Of a stretch of 64,000 bases of DNA, positions 50,453-61,290 are shown in pieces. The translations under genes and the position numbers were made by a program. Origin of the DNA: Tetraselmis striata (Eukaryota; Chlorophyta; Chlorodendrophyceae; Chlorodendrales; Chlorodendraceae); assembly GCA_006384855.1 (NCBI GenBank), contig VCJN01001941.1, positions 79,436 through 143,435 on the forward strand, in the 5' to 3' direction. The number at the start of each line of letters is the position of its first letter. The first letter of the stretch is position 1. Below the pieces are notes generated by a model, which was not told the origin of the DNA, did not search any database, and was given only the letters and a program-made list of their open reading frames with translations.

Positions 50453-53400
50453 CTAGATGCTCTCGCGGTCGTAGAAGGTGTCCAGTGTCTTGGCGGTGAT
50501 ACGCCTGAGCAGCTCGCGGGGGAAGATGCGCAGCAGACTCCACGCAAGGTCCAGCGACTGCACGATGCTGCGGTTCTCGTAGCCACCCTGGTTGACAAAC
50601 TTGCCCTCGAATTTCTCCAGGAACTCAAGGTACAGCAGGTCCTCGCTGCTCAGCGCCTCCTCGCCCACCACCGCCTTCATGGCGAGCACATCCTTGCCGA
50701 TGGCGTAGAAAGCATACATCTGGTTGGACACCTCGCCGTGGTCCTTGCGCGTCATGCCCTCGCCGATGGCGGACTTCATGAGACGCGACAGGCTGGGCAG
50801 CACGTTGATTGGCGGGTAGATCTGGCGGTTGTGAAGCATGCGGTCAATGCTGATCTGGCCCTCGGTAATGTAGCCCGTCAGATCCGGGATGGGGTGGGTG
50901 ATGTCGTCGTTGGGCATTGTGAGGATGGGCAGCTGGGTGATGGAGCCCTTGCGGCCGACGATGCGGCCAGCGCGCTCGTAGATGGTCGACAGATCGGTGT
51001 ACATGTAACCGGGGTAACCACGGCGACCGGGAACCTCCTCACGCGCTGCACTGACCTGCATCCAGGCAGAAAGCAACCGCCCTCAGAATCGTGTTCATGC
51101 TTGGGCGTAGTCGAGAGGGCATGTCGAGCTGCCTCGAGACTCAGTTTGGTAGCTACATCAATGAACTGATTGGGCTGTATGATCAATCATTCAGGTCACA
51201 AATATATACAAAGCTTTGCCTTGCTTTCAAAGTGCAGGAGGCTTACCTCACGCAGCGCATCGGCGTACGAGGTCATGTCCGTCAGGATGACCAGCACGTG
51301 CATGCCCTGCTCGTATGCAAGATACTCCGCGAGCGTGAGCGCAATGCGCGGCGTGATGATGCGCTCGATGGTGGGGTCATTGGCAAGGTTGAGGAACAGG
51401 CTGACGCGCTCCATGGACCCGTTCTCCTCGAAGTCCTGCTTGAAAAAGTGGGCGGTCTCCATGTTGACACCCATTGCGCCGAAGACGATCGCAAAGTCCT
51501 CCTTCTCCACACCAGGGCGGTCCACCAGGCTCGCCTGCCGGCAGATCTGCGCCGCAATCTCGTTATGAGGCAGACCGGCAGCGGAGAACAGGGGGATCTT
51601 CTGTCCGCGAGCAATGGAGTTCATCACGTCGATCGTGGAGATGCCTGTCTGAATCATTTCCTCGGGGTAGGTGCGCTCTGAGGGGTTGATGGACGCGCCG
51701 GAGATCTCCAGCCACTCCTCGGGAATGACGGGAGGCCTGGGAGCACACCGGTGCAAAGAGTGGTCAGCCAGAGAGCAGCGCGGCACATAGCCAGGTGGAA
51801 CCATTGAAACACACTGAGAACACTCCACCGCAGCCAACGGGGCATGAACAAGAGGGGAAGGAGGAGCGATGGGGCAGCAGGCCCGGCATTTCACCAACAC
51901 ATCTCTCCAGAATGAACAGCACTGCTGAATGCCAAGTTCCTGATATGTGCAGTATTCTATGCAAGCCATGATTTGCCATGCTGAGAGCATCACCAGGTTG
52001 CAAGAAGCGACTACGCCCTAAGCCATTGCAGGTACTTGGTGCTCTGCTGTCACCAGCATAGCTGGCTGGGGGGGATCTTTATATTGTCCATGACACGCAT
52101 AACCAGGCAACTCTAACCCGCTGGATTCACCAGTCCAGTCCAGAAAGAGTCCCTGGGGCTGGTCTCTACCTAGCCCTGCAAGCATTTGATATCCGTTTGT
52201 AATCCCTCCACTGCTGTTGAAGTAGGCACGGTGCGTTAGTGCCTGGGCATCCCTTGGACAGCAGGAACAAAGGGCAGGCGCCAAGGGGCGCAGCTCACCC
52301 GTTGTCAATGGGCTTGCCGGAGCCGTTGAAGATGCGGCCCAGCATGTCCTTGGCGACGGGGCACTTGAGAACCTGCAATGAGGCAGAAGGCAGGGGCAAC
52401 GAGGGAGAGTGGAGGGGGTGTGGAAATGGGGTCAGAGGTGCCGGGAATGGGGGAGAGTTTCGAATTCCAGCGTCCATGTAGCAGCAAAAGGGGAGGGGGG
52501 GGGGGGGGGGGGGGGGAGGGGGGGGCACCTCGCCCGTGAACTCGCAGGCAGTCTTGACCTTGTCCAGGCCGTTGGTGCCCTCAAAGCACTGCACCACAGC
52601 CTTGTCGCCATCGACCTCCAGGACTTGTCCGCGGCGAGTGGTGCCGTCGGACACAGTAATGTTCACAATCTCGGAGGCCATAGCGCCCTGCGGCAGAGAA
52701 CAATGGCATTCAAGCACTGCTGAGCCGGGTGCGCTGGCCCATGCGTCCTTGCAGCCAGCCCTTCCGAAAGGCGCATTAACTGCCACGGGAATACCGGCTG
52801 GCCATCAGGCTGCACTTACGCGAACATTCTGGAGCACCACCAGCGGGCCGGCAACGCCCTCCACAGTCTTGTATTCTGCACAATGGGGAGCAGGGAGGGG
52901 GCGTTGCCGACGGTCAGTGCCCAGACGCTGGCACTACTCGGCAGCTGTTCATGGAAGGGCAGGCTGCCACAGTGGGTCGTTCTGTCTGGCTGGGGACTCC
53001 GCTGCTATTAAGACAGAACAGCAGGAAATCAGGAGGCACTCCGCATATCGCCGGATCGCATATCCATCCACCCAGGGGCAGGGCACATAGCTTGGGAAAA
53101 GACCTCCCTGGCGATGGCGGATTCAGGGTCTCCGGTAGGTAAGAAACTACAAGAGGGGCGATGGCAGAGCCGAGGAGGGCGCGGCGGGTTGCCGATCGAA
53201 GATGGATCTGACGGCCTGCATAGAGTACTGCTGCCGGGCTGGGATGAAAGGTGGGGGGGGGGGGGGGGGGGGGCGGGGGCGGGCATCTCTGGCGGCCTCC
53301 GGCCGGCCATTCCCCGCCCTTGAACTTCGCTTAAGCAGGCCCCGTTGCTAGCGGTAGGGGGCTCAGGCCGGCCCGAGCTCCCCCCACACAAAGAGCGGAC

Positions 53401-53832
53401 TTGGCGCGCGAGTAATGGTGCGTTGGGATAAAGCACGATCCGCCACGGGGATACCCGTCGACCGCGCGAGAGTATGATGGCAAGCTCTGATTCTAAGTAC
53501 TGAGACTTGGACCGGGCGAAGCTGACGTGCGAGCAGCTCTTGGCCGTTTCCCGTGCTCGCCGCGGCTGAAGACCGCCCACCAGACACCGTCGCCGGCAGG
53601 GGCGGGGCATGCAGATCCAGCGGTCGGGCCGGAAGCAAGCCGGCGCCGCAATCGCCCCGCAGGGCACAGCTGGTGCAGTGCCTGAGATGGGCTGCGACTG
53701 GTTTATGGGTTTGTGGACAGATTTTAGGTTTATCAGCGCGGAATCGCTCAGGCGGCTGTGGGGCGCACCGAGATTGGGCTCCAGGACGTAGTCCCGAGTA
53801 ACTGCGTCCACGTGCGCCTTGAAGGCGTCCAT
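50453..53832 (-). CDS. V-type proton ATPase subunit B
   Basis: Six exons close exactly: 53832-53769, 52875-52820, 52687-52529, 52372-52299, 51736-51247 and 51055-50453, encoding 481 residues (family about 490). This is the non-catalytic nucleotide-binding subunit of the V1 sector, alternating with subunit A in the hexamer that drives proton pumping into vacuoles and endomembranes. Family sequence is continuous: [93 protein letters not shown] (in place of a Walker A, as usual for B), [36 protein letters not shown] and [20 protein letters not shown]. The first exon, [20 protein letters not shown], is spliced at Leu/Glu. Intron 3 begins GTGCCCCCCC. No missing key residue was seen. Confidence 0.95.
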
Positions 53833-54189
53833 TCTGCCAGATTTTGCAGCACGGGTGGGCGCGGGAAGCAGGGGTGTGGAGTGTGTGCCAAGCTCTGAGC
53901 CGCAAGAGCTCGCGCTGATGGACGTCTCGGCAGTGCGCGTGCGGAAGGGATCCGCTGATGGGGCGGTCGTCAAGCCAACTATAGCAACCAAGTCCGCAGC
54001 GCGCAGCGCAGGGCGAGGGGTTATTGTTTTATCTTTTTGGTTACAGGGAGAGCGGGGTTACTGTCGAAAGCAATTTCCTAGGATACGGAATGCATGCTTC
54101 GGTGTTGCCTACGATAATATTGCGGTAATCACGAATCTAAAACGAAATACAACCGTTTCTATCCCGCAATTCCTTGACCGGGCGAGAGT
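53833..54189. other. Upstream region of V-ATPase B, no gene recognised
   Basis: Would contain the V-ATPase B promoter and 5' untranslated region. No motif could be assigned with confidence. Confidence 0.4.
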
Positions 54190-54478
54190 GTAAGTTCGCA
54201 GGGCAAAGTAACAGTAGAGCTCGCCCAGGCCTATCGGCCGAATCTGCCCCAGCACTTGACCTCTTGCGTCAACTGCAGTCGTAGGTCTGGCATAGCAACT
54301 ACCGTAGCCGCCAGCCCTTAGACTATTGCCTCATTTAAACCGCAAAGGGCTATTGCATCAACCAGGTAGCAAATCTGGGACACGCCGACACGCCGAGTCG
54401 ATATTCCTCTCCTCGGGAGAATCGGGAATCGAACAACGGACTTGTTGTGCAAGACCACCGCTCGACCGAGCGGACAAT
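54190..54478 (-). mobile_element. tRNA-derived SINE, copy 3
   Basis: The head reads GTCCGCTCGGTCGAGCGGTG with a B-box TGTTCGATTCCC. The body shares CTATGCCAGACCT, CGACTGCAGTTG, AGAGGTCAA and ATTCGGCCGAT with copies 1 and 2. The orientation is opposite to theirs. Confidence 0.75.
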
Positions 54479-55754
54479 GAATATGTACATGCGGCAGGGT
54501 ATATACCAAAATATACGGTAATAATAATACGAGTAATGAGTTATCTATCATTATGCCGCTATGCCCATACCCACCGAATAGACGCTGGTACGCATAATAT
54601 CTTCAATGACAGCAAGGTTGTGTCACACTGTCAAACATGCACGTGTTGCTTGTAGATCACGTGACGGTAAAACTGCGACTTTAAGAAGTTGCCGATGATC
54701 CTCAAGCTACCGCTACATCTGCTGTGATTTTAAGCAGAGCACAAGTCGGGAACGATGAGGCAGTTGTACGATTATCGATATTGATATAATGTGTGTGTAA
54801 TATTTGACAGGCTTCTTGTTGATGTAATCCTTAATGTCCATTAACAGAGCGGATGTGGGTTACTCGTAAAACGTCTTGAAGCTCAAGCAAATGCGCAGAC
54901 CGTACCTGATGCCCGTATATTGTACGTCTCAGCTCACCACTAGCGGGGAACAAATGAAACCACCGTGACGGTCACCCACACATAGTTACCATGTGTGAAA
55001 ATGTCATGCAAACAAAAAAGCGCAGCTACCAAAATGCGTCAAACGGTTTAATGAAAGGTGGTTTCATTCATTTGAAGGTGAAAAAGAGGCGCCTACTGCA
55101 GCATCATAGAGTAGTTCTCAGCGTAATTGCTCTTGCACTGGGTCCTGCACACCAGAGGGAAATGGCATGTGACGTTACTATTGACGGTATGTGTACTTAT
55201 TACATTCATGCTGATGGACCATGCTACCGGCAGTTTGCAAGCCGCCCATGCCGGAGACCAGCGAGAGGTGCTACTTCTAGAGCAGCCCGTGTTATGCCCG
55301 TAATGAGTATTAGCTCTCATGGGTTATAGCTCGATGAGTAGCACACAGCTACTTCAAAATAAATCTGTATGATCATATCAATCCTGTTTGGATTTCAAAA
55401 GTGGCCATGCGAATGCCTTAACATACCCTTACCAGCATCAATACTACTTGCGCCCCGTGGCCCATTACGCAATAAATCCTTGTGGATGTCCAGCTGACAT
55501 GGGTCCCTCACGGTCGGGCTCCACTTGCTTTACTTTGCTCAACCTTCAGGTGGCAAAGCCTGTGGGCAGCAGCATTCATCCACCATCATTCAGCATGGTA
55601 GGCATCTCCTGGGCGCCGCTGCCCATGCGGCCAGCCCGGTACACCAAAAGCGCGCCTGTACGCAGGCCTCACCCCTCCCCCCCCCCCCCCCCCCATCCCC
55701 CGCCAATAAACGGCTGTGCTAATAATGTTTCAGATCCTTGGCATGCAGCAAGTC
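54479..55754. other. Intergenic, no gene recognised
   Basis: AT-richer. A 112-residue plus-strand frame at 54991-55329 has no recognisable domain. A C run at about 55679-55694 lies in the 3' flank of the GYF-PIN gene, where an extra terminal exon could exist. Confidence 0.4.
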
Positions 55755-58700
55755 TCACCGTTCCAGCCTCTGGGCCTGCTGGCAGCCCGTTGCCACTACC
55801 TGCGCCGCCGTCGCCCCAAGGAAGCTTGCCGCATTAGACAGGGACGCCAACAACTTCAGCAGCCTCGCCAGGTCGAGAGCAACCTGAGGCCACAGTTACA
55901 GGGTATCAAGAATGTGAGGCAGGGCAGCAGCGTCTAGGGGCCCAGGGCAGGAGCTAGCAGGGAGGGATTTGCCCGAGTGGGGGGATGCCGTGAGGGGAGA
56001 CGAAGCAGCGTAGGCTCACCGGCAGCACCGCCTTCATGTCCAGCCCAGCGCGTGTCCGGATGCGCTTGCTGCGGAAAGTGGAGGCCAGGTTGCTGGCAAG
56101 ATCCTTGATGTCACGATTCGGCGCTCCAGGCGGGCCGTTCCTGCGCAGCCCGCAGCACAACGGTTTTACATAATGAGTACACACACCGGTTCTCGCTATT
56201 GGGACGGTGACATCATGGCGCAGACAGGCATGCAGCCGCATTACTCAAGTCTCATCGGAGCTGCCATTCACAAAAGGTCATGCCGTGTTGGACCATATGC
56301 GTGCGCGCCAGTGGCTGAGGCACACACCAGTGCTTGTGTAGCATGTCAGCTGCCTGTTGCTCGTTCCAGGGCGGCGGCACGGCAACCACATCCTCCCACA
56401 GGTGGTTAAACTCTGCCTCCAGCTGGAGGACGACCAGAGGGCTCAGGGCTGACACCGTAATATCTGCCGCCTGGTCAATTATTTCCTGTGAATAGACGTG
56501 CCGTCTCAATTGCAGTCAGGCGATATTTTTTACCGACGCCTCCAGTGAAGGAACAGCCATGCGTGCAGCTCGCCAGCTATGCCATGAAAACCAGGGTGCT
56601 TGACAAAGCTAGTTTGACAAGGTTGGGAATGGGGAGAAGGGGGTGGGGGTGGGGGGGAGGGGGGGGGGGGGTAAACCTCCAAGGACGTGCGCCGTGCTTC
56701 CTCATGTGTGGGCTCTAGCGGAGCATCGAGGCTCGGTGCTGGCTGCTGCCCATTGCTGCTCGAGGTCTGCCGAGGCGGCACAGAAGTCGGAGCACGCAGC
56801 ACGGCAGGGCTGCTTGGTAGCAGAGCTACCTGACCAGGGCCCCCAGCTGCTGGCGCTAGATCGTGCTCCATGTCCTCAGGCACATGAGCCTGCGCTACTC
56901 CGACACTGTTCTCCCCAGCGGCAGGAATGTGAGCTTCGGGCTTGTCTGGACTTGCATGTTCTGGTTGTGTATCACTTGACCCTGGGACTAGAGCGTCAAC
57001 TGCGGGTCTGCCGCTTGTTGTGCCGGGCTGCCCGGGCTCTGGGGGCGACAAGTACGTAGCTGCACCATCGGTGCGAAGCGAGTAGCTGGAGCATGCCTCG
57101 ATCTCATTGACAATAGCCTGGTCGCCGGGGCAGGGGACGAACTTATTAATCGTCATCCTCTGCACCTGGATGCGATGGCACCCGAGGAGAGGCATTGGCA
57201 CACACTATGCGCTTGTCTATAGGATCCTCTGAGCTGGGTGCATGACCTGAAGCAGAGCAGGCACGATGCCCCCCCCCCCCCCCCCCCCCCACCCCTTCAA
57301 TGTGCGCACACACACCTTGTTGCGCAGGTTGCGGTCGTTGGAGAGCAGCAGCACGCGCTTGACGGGACCCCCCTGCGCCTCCAGCCGGGCAAGCAGATGC
57401 ATACAGCACTGCAGCACCCTGGTTGTGTGGTAGAGAAGAGGGGGGGGCACAGGAAAAGTGACTATTTGTACCTAGACGGGTCGCACAATATGCTGTGGAG
57501 ACCACAAAGGAGCAGCATTAACGGCGACCCAGCTGGCCCTGGTTTAGCTTTAGCATTAAATTGGATTTGGGAGTCACAGAATGCAATGAAGTGTTTTGTA
57601 ATACCAACTCCGAGACTCCGTGCTTTGTTCATATTTGTATGTATTCGTGATGTATTTCCAGATAAAAGGTTTTGCTTAAAACTCAGAAGTGAATTAATTA
57701 TTAAACCACCTACCGCTCCATGTAAGGTTTTTCTCTCTCTCTCTCTTTCTCTTTCTCTCTCTCTCTCTGGTAAGATAAAATAAAGCGTGGATACGGTACC
57801 TGTCGTCGTTGGTGGCTCGAGTGTGGGAGCCTGCGCTCATCTTGTGCTCCTCAGCCGCCTGCAGATGCCAGAGAGAAACAGCCATTAACCCGGGCATGCA
57901 CACGCCCAGATGCGCCCTGACACCGCTCCAAGCCCATGCGTCAGTCGGCATTGCCGCACCGCGCGGAAGTCCTTCACGCTCTGCCCCTTCAGGTACCCAT
58001 CGCGCTGCGCGATGGCTTTGTTCAGCTCACTGATCGCGTCTCGAGCGGCAATTGCGGTTCCGGACGTCCATGACCCGCCACTCTGGCTGGCTTCATCTGC
58101 CATGTCAACCGGCGCAGGGATCAACCACATGCAGTATGAGCTCGCCCACCCCCGCCCCCACACAGCCCCCGCCCCCAAACATGGGCGCATCCGCACCCTC
58201 CTTGCCATTCTTCAGGCCATCCAGCTCGCAGAGCACAATCCACGGGATGATGATGGCCGCAAAGCTTGCACGCGCACTCTCTGCCACAGCTGTGCGCCGC
58301 CTCACCCACTCCAGGCATGCGTAGTCGGTGAGCAGCACGTTGGTGTCCACCACGAGGTAAACCACTGCGCAAGCCTCGCCGAACGGGGCCAGCGGGGGCA
58401 GGGTAAGCCCTACTTGTGCGGGCGCCAGGGCCAGCCGCAGGCCCCACAAGGTGCAGGCAAGCTGACTTGGCCGCACCTGGCTCGATTGTGTGAAGGCAGA
58501 CCTCTGTGTCCATCGCAACGGTGGCTGGCAGGGCCGCGTAGTCAGGCAGACAGACAGACGTAGCCTCCACGCCCTCCATCTCCACAGCCCTGTCCGCCTA
58601 CAGCAAGAGTTTCAGGCTTAGGTATCTAGGGGGTGGGCTCCAGCGCAGCTGCATCGCGCGCTAGCAGTGAGGCCCGCCGAGGCGCGCACAAGGTAGGCAA

Positions 58701-60045
58701 ATGGCAGCGCCTTGGAGGTGCGGGCATTGTGAAGCTCCATCACGATGTCCAGGCTGGCATCTGTCATCTGAACGTCGGCCAGCTCATGCGCCAGCGTATC
58801 CACTCCTTTGTTGTCTACACAGCAGGGCCTGGCAGCGTTAGCAAAGCCGGACAGGCGAGGAAGCGCGGCAGCTCAGCCGCCAAGGGCACTGCCGCATCAT
58901 TGCCCAGCTTCTGGCAGCACTGCACCTGTCACAGGCTTCATCCGCTCCACGAGACTGCATGCCTGCGCGATAGGGAGTCCCAATATGCCTGTGGCCCAGT
59001 GTATAACTGGCATCCCCGCGCTGAAGAAGCCCTTCTTTCGCCATGCCATCAGCTTCTCCACGCTGTACGGCCCTTGCGCAGCGCCCTGTCGCATCCAGGG
59101 AGGCACACCAACCGCCCGCGTTCAACAACCCGCTACCCACACATCGCCCACGCGCTGCACCACCTCGTCTGCGTCGCTCCTGATGCCGCACCGTGGGGTC
59201 AATGTACCCCCAGGTGTCCTTGAACGGCGCGCCGCCCAGCAGCGCGCCCATCGCCTGCGCCAGCCCATCCACCACCTCGCCGCCGCCGCCGCCGCGCACG
59301 CTGACAGCGGTGAATCCGGCAGGGGCGGTGTCGCTCTCCTTCGCGGGAAGCACCTGTCAGACACCGTCGCCATCGGCAGGTGAATCAGGGGGTCGCCAAG
59401 CTGCTAGGAGCCCGCACACGAAAAAAAATCTCAGAATGGCAACGTGCCGATGTTCCTCTGGTGTGATTACGGACGAGCGCGGTGGTCATTACCACCACCG
59501 GCGATGCATATGCCAACGCGGATGCCAGAAACGCGGATGCAGACGGGTGACGGGCAGCTGACCGGTGGCTTGAATCGACAGGGGCAGTCGATTGGGCCGT
59601 GACGAGCGCCGTGGCGCACTGCATAGGAAGAGAGTAGACACCCCCTCACCCCCATCTCCCGGGGGAGGGCAGCTACAAACACGGGCGACGAATGGTTTAT
59701 TACCCTCCGTTTCTTTACCAGAGTCCGGGCCGACCCCAACCTTCACCGCTGGACTTGGCTCGTGGGCAGGGGGGTTGTCGGGATGGGGGAGGGGGGCTCC
59801 AGGCGGTTGCTCAGGTAATGATTATTGCAATTACCGGTGTACTTCGACGTGGGTTCATTCGTGTATGGGTAGCCCTAATCCTAGCGCATCGCCCTCCGTC
59901 CCGGGGATGCGTCAGGGGTGGGCTGGCACCCGCGCACCTCGAACACTCCCCCACCAGCTGCCCGCACCGTGGCGCCGGGCCGGCTGCCCAAGCAGCCGAA
60001 AAGGCACTGAAGCGCCTCGAGCTTGAGGAAGACCGTGACGGCCAT
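55755..60045 (-). CDS. GYF-domain / SWT1-like PIN endoribonuclease fusion
   Basis: Exons 60045-59938 (tentative), 59353-59192, 59085-58926, 58814-58690, 58597-58502, 58374-58197, 58096-57960, 57858-57800, 57418-57316, 57159-56677, 56485-56328, 56140-56020 and 55883-55755 join in phase, about 670 residues. The GYF domain is rebuilt across an intron: KDTWGYIDPT then GAAQGPYSVEKLMAWRKKGF and FSAGMPV, matching the W-x-Y-x-D-P...QGP...W...GYF pattern that binds proline-rich peptides. The PIN domain follows: YLVVDTNVLLTDY (acidic metal ligand), AIIIPWIVLCELDGLKNG, KGQSVKDFRA, RATNDDR and VKRVLLLSNDRNLRNK, closest to SWT1, an mRNA quality-control endoribonuclease at the nuclear pore in yeast. A Pro/Ser-rich linker of 150 residues and a helical C-terminal domain (QLEAEFNHLWEDVVAVPPPW) follow. 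The first and last exons are the weakest parts. Confidence 0.7.
57711..57771 (-). repeat. GA-headed short repeat, copy 4
   Basis: On the minus strand a GA-rich run of about 40 bases is followed by CCTTACATGGAGCGGTAGGT. In an intron of the GYF-PIN gene. Confidence 0.55.
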
Positions 60046-60342
60046 GCCGCCACTACAGCCGACCCGACAGCAGCTCCCTTCCTGGCGATTTGAGCCTGGC
60101 TGCCAGAGGGCTACAGTGGCACTCTAGAAACCCAGCAACTGCGCTGAGGTCGTGAAACGGCGTTGCGCGCCGTGTCTCGTGACGAAGCGTGATGCGTTTC
60201 GGGTGTCCGCACTCGTTGTCGTTACCTGTCCGCGGACCCGAGGCGAGGGCGCTACAGTATAGTACGCGCCGACTAACAAAGGTATCCATTAACGCACACA
60301 GCCGCCATACTTAGCAAAAGGAGGGCAATTCGATCGTACTCC
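60046..60342. other. Intergenic, no gene recognised
   Basis: Short stretch between the GYF-PIN gene and the repeat cluster. It would hold that gene's promoter. No motif assigned. Confidence 0.4.
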
Positions 60343-61290
60343 TGTTATATTACATGCGCTAGACGCAACATTCAAGAAATCCACACAGAAATCCAGAAGG
60401 AAATCCAGCTATGGGCCAACAGAGGCGGGAACCGCCATGGTAGCCACCGACCAGGCATCGCCACCAGCCAGCCGCCGCTCCACGCAGTAGGGACGCTCTC
60501 CCCAACACACAATCCCGGGCCACTCCAGTAGCGGCACTAGGCCGAATGTAATGTGAAGGCGCCGACAGGAAAGGAGCTTCGAAGTTGAGGTCTCGCAGCA
60601 AGGAGCGGAAGTGGGGGGGTCCAACCCAGAACGGGGCGCCACGGGCGTGCAACAGACGCAGGCCACCCAACGCCACATGCGCCGCCAGCTCGGTCGCGTC
60701 CTTTTCCGCCAAACGTAGAACGCCTTTCCCAGCACAACATCCCGGACCACTCCAATAGCGGCGCTGAGCCGAATGTGATGTGGAGGCGCCAACAGGACAG
60801 GAAGGGAGAAAGTGCTCAACGATCGAGTAGGGAATGCAGAGCCGACCGGGCCAGCAATGACGTGAGACGCCGGTGTCCAGCGCGCTTTGTTCCGCCAGCG
60901 CCATATCCGCCGCCAGCTCGGTCGCGTCCCCTTCCGCCAAACGTAGAACTCCCTTCCCAGCAAATCATCCCGGGCTACTCCAATAGCGGCACTAGGCCGA
61001 ATGTGATGTGGAGGCGCCGACAGGACAGGAAGGGAGAGGGTGCTCAGAGAACAGCGAACGGGGACTTGACCGGACCAGCAACGACGTAAGACGCCGGTGT
61101 CCAGCTCGCACTGCTCCTCCGCGGCAGTGGCAGCACGGGCGGGGCCAAGGCTACCAAGGCGCCACCCGTGCACGATCCCCGCCCCCCATCCCCAGCCGGG
61201 GGTGGAGGCGGAGGAAGGGCCCGCGATTCCGAGGGCCAAGGACTGTCGTCGGGCCCGCCCATGCGGCGGTGGGTGGTGGGTGGTAATACT
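60343..61290 (-). mobile_element. Truncated LINE-related element with 228-bp tandem repeats
   Basis: Ends at 60343 with CATGTAATATAAC on the minus strand, as does the neighbouring LINE at 61292. Inside are nearly three direct copies of a unit of about 228 bp, with matching points at 60520, 60747 and 60975 (CACTCCARTAGCGGCRCT). No reverse transcriptase sequence. The open frames across it are repeats of one another. Confidence 0.55.
60520..61125. repeat. Tandem repeat, unit about 228 bp, about 2.7 copies
   Basis: Each unit contains CCGAATGTRATGTG, GGCGCC, ACAGGA and, in two units, GACGCCGGTGTCCAGC. Confidence 0.75.

Noticed and set aside
54367-54478. Possible intact tRNA gene on the minus strand
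   Set aside because: A and B boxes are present, but the anticodon arm does not fold canonically and the downstream body matches the SINE family.
54991-55329. 112-residue plus-strand frame
   Set aside because: No recognisable domain, no start context or neighbouring exon; AT-rich intergenic composition.
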